Part shown: positions 5,574 to 6,684 of the stretch, in pieces
How the letters are laid out: each line of letters opens with the position of its first letter
Numbering within the stretch: position 1 is the stretch's first letter
Assembly: GCA_014729315.1 (NCBI GenBank)
Contig: WJKD01000379.1
Coordinates: forward strand, 1-6,684
Origin: Promethearchaeota archaeon
GTDB lineage: Archaea; Asgardarchaeota; Lokiarchaeia; Sigynarchaeales; SOKP01
DNA: 6,684 bases
Direction of reading: 5' to 3'
Notes under the pieces: model-generated
Databases searched by the model: none
What the model was told of the DNA's origin: nothing
The model's input: only the letters and a program-made list of their open reading frames with translations
Translations under genes and position numbers: made by a program

Positions 5574-6684
5574 ATGAAAATATCTGACTCAAATTCTTGT
5601 TCAAAATCTTTTAGGATAAATAATTTCATTACGCTTAGATTAATTTCGAACAAGACCGTTATATTTATTAAGGGAAAACCGTTCCGGAATTGTAAATATC
5701 TTCTTTTAAATATCTCAATGGACAAGGTTGAAAGATTCGACGACATTAATTCAATTGACGAGGCTGCGGAAAAATTAAGCAATACTATGGAACATAACAA
5801 TAACCGAAAATATAAAAAAAAGATTGGCTTGGATCCCCTGACCGAATTCTGGGGACACTGCTCAAATTTACAAGCGTGGGCAGAAAACGGTTATAATACT
5901 CGAATCCTCCATAGAAATTTAGCTTTCCCCCTACTAAAAAAGCTTACGGAAGCTGGAGACCCACGAGCTCAAAAAATATTTAAGGAAGAAATCGTTGAAA
6001 GGTTGTTTACGGGAAATAAAACCGTAAGAACTTATTTACTAAATCAATCCTTTATATCTTATCTTAATAGAGACGATCTTAGGTTTCTTATCGATGAAAT
6101 TGCTTACAATGGGAACATCAAGGAAAAGGAGACTCTTATAATTGAAATTGGATGGTATCTGCTTGAAATAAAACGGCATATAGACGCATTAAAATTTTTT
6201 GAGGATGCAATAAAAAAAATCCCTTATAGCGCTTCCATCATCTATAATCTTGGAGAAATTTATAGCGTTTTACGGGAGCATCATAAAGCGATTCAACAGT
6301 TCTTCAAACTCATTCAATTAGATTGTAAAAATGCCGAAGCATGGAATTCCATTGGTATTGAATTAAGTCATTTAAGAAATTATAGAGGGGCTATTAACGC
6401 GTATAAGATTGCTTTAAATTTAAAGCCATTTTATTTTAACGCACTTGATAACTTAACAGAAGCTTATTCAAATAGCGGAAAGCCCAATAAAGCTCGTAAG
6501 ATACACCAAAGAATCGTGGAACTAGATCCTATACATATCGTTGAGAAAAGAGATTTAGCGATTTATTATTATAAATACCAGAGAGATTTTAAAAAAGCGG
6601 AAGGATTCTGTAAAGAGATACTAAAACATAGAATATACTCTAAATTAGCGTGGCAAATCCTTGTAAATAACTATTTAGAAGAAA
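5574..6684 (+). CDS. Asgard-type GHCSNLQAW-domain protein with multiple TPRs, C-terminus cut by window edge
   Basis: An open frame of 370 codons runs from ATG 5574 to the window end with no stop. It is a paralog of the divergent gene at 3927-4931 over the first 140 or so residues. It has FRINNFITLRL (13-23), SIDEAAEKLSNTMEH (60-74), GHCSNLQAW (94-102), TRILHRNLAFPLLKKLTE (109-126) and GDPRAQKIFKEEI (128-140). It lacks the paralog's GHTGITAQ segment and has a lysine-rich linker instead. From about residue 184 onward it is a run of tetratricopeptide repeats of 34 residues: about 184-217, 218-251, 252-285, 286-319, 320-353, and the start of another, with typical positions such as YNLGEIY, AWNSIGIEL and ALNLKP. 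TPRs bind partner proteins, so this is probably a cytosolic scaffold or adaptor. The role of the N-terminal domain is unknown. It appears to have its own promoter, and the full protein extends beyond the window. Confidence 0.85.
   Translation, partial: MKISDSNSCSKSFRINNFITLRLISNKTVIFIKGKPFRNCKYLLLNISMDKVERFDDINSIDEAAEKLSNTMEHNNNRKYKKKIGLDPLTEFWGHCSNLQAWAENGYNTRILHRNLAFPLLKKLTEAGDPRAQKIFKEEIVERLFTGNKTVRTYLLNQSFISYLNRDDLRFLIDEIAYNGNIKEKETLIIEIGWYLLEIKRHIDALKFFEDAIKKIPYSASIIYNLGEIYSVLREHHKAIQQFFKLIQLDCKNAEAWNSIGIELSHLRNYRGAINAYKIALNLKPFYFNALDNLTEAYSNSGKPNKARKIHQRIVELDPIHIVEKRDLAIYYYKYQRDFKKAEGFCKEILKHRIYSKLAWQILVNNYLEE

Noticed and set aside
5284..5800. Minus-strand open frames at 5284-5496 and 5552-5800
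   Set aside because: They are antisense to the zinc-ribbon remnant and to the plus-strand TPR gene, whose sense frames carry clear motifs.
1..6684. tRNA, rRNA, CRISPR array or insertion sequence
   Set aside because: No cloverleaf, regularly spaced repeats, terminal inverted repeats with a transposase, or rRNA-like GC-rich stretch was seen on either strand by eye.

Overview
The window looks like part of an Asgard archaeal genome, most likely Lokiarchaeia or a relative. The DNA is strongly AT-rich. Promoters have archaeal TATA boxes, and several ribosome binding sites match the archaeal anti-Shine-Dalgarno. Two genes share an N-terminal domain with the core GHCSNLQAW...TRILHRNLAFPLL...KLTE.GDP...FKEEI, which I recall from Lokiarchaeal multi-gene families. 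This taxonomic call rests on recall of the family, not on a search.

Left part (1-1966): a partial two-helix membrane protein and a complete iron-dependent alcohol dehydrogenase, both on the minus strand. The dehydrogenase has all its metal and nucleotide motifs. A divergent promoter region separates it from the next genes.

Middle part (1967-3780): two HEPN/MNT (HepT/MntA, type VII) toxin-antitoxin modules face each other tail to tail. The plus-strand module looks intact. Its nucleotidyltransferase antitoxin comes first and its HEPN toxin (RX4HXY motif complete) second. The toxin has no ATG, GTG or TTG near its natural N-terminus and probably starts at ATT, just before the antitoxin stop codon and behind a good Shine-Dalgarno. 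The minus-strand module has the opposite gene order. Its antitoxin is intact, but its toxin is a hidden pseudogene with two in-frame TAA codons, two one-base losses and loss of the catalytic arginine.

Right part (3927-6684): two divergently transcribed paralogs of the presumed Asgard family. The minus-strand one carries two TPR-like repeats and a C-terminal winged-helix-like region. The plus-strand one carries at least five TPRs and runs off the window. Between them lies what appears to be a decayed zinc-ribbon membrane protein with a TGA and a TAA near its N-terminus.

Overall this reads as an accessory region with a working toxin-antitoxin pair, remnants of a second one and a lineage-specific paralog pair. 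The two pseudogene calls depend on the assembly being correct at those bases. No rRNA, tRNA, CRISPR array or transposase was seen.
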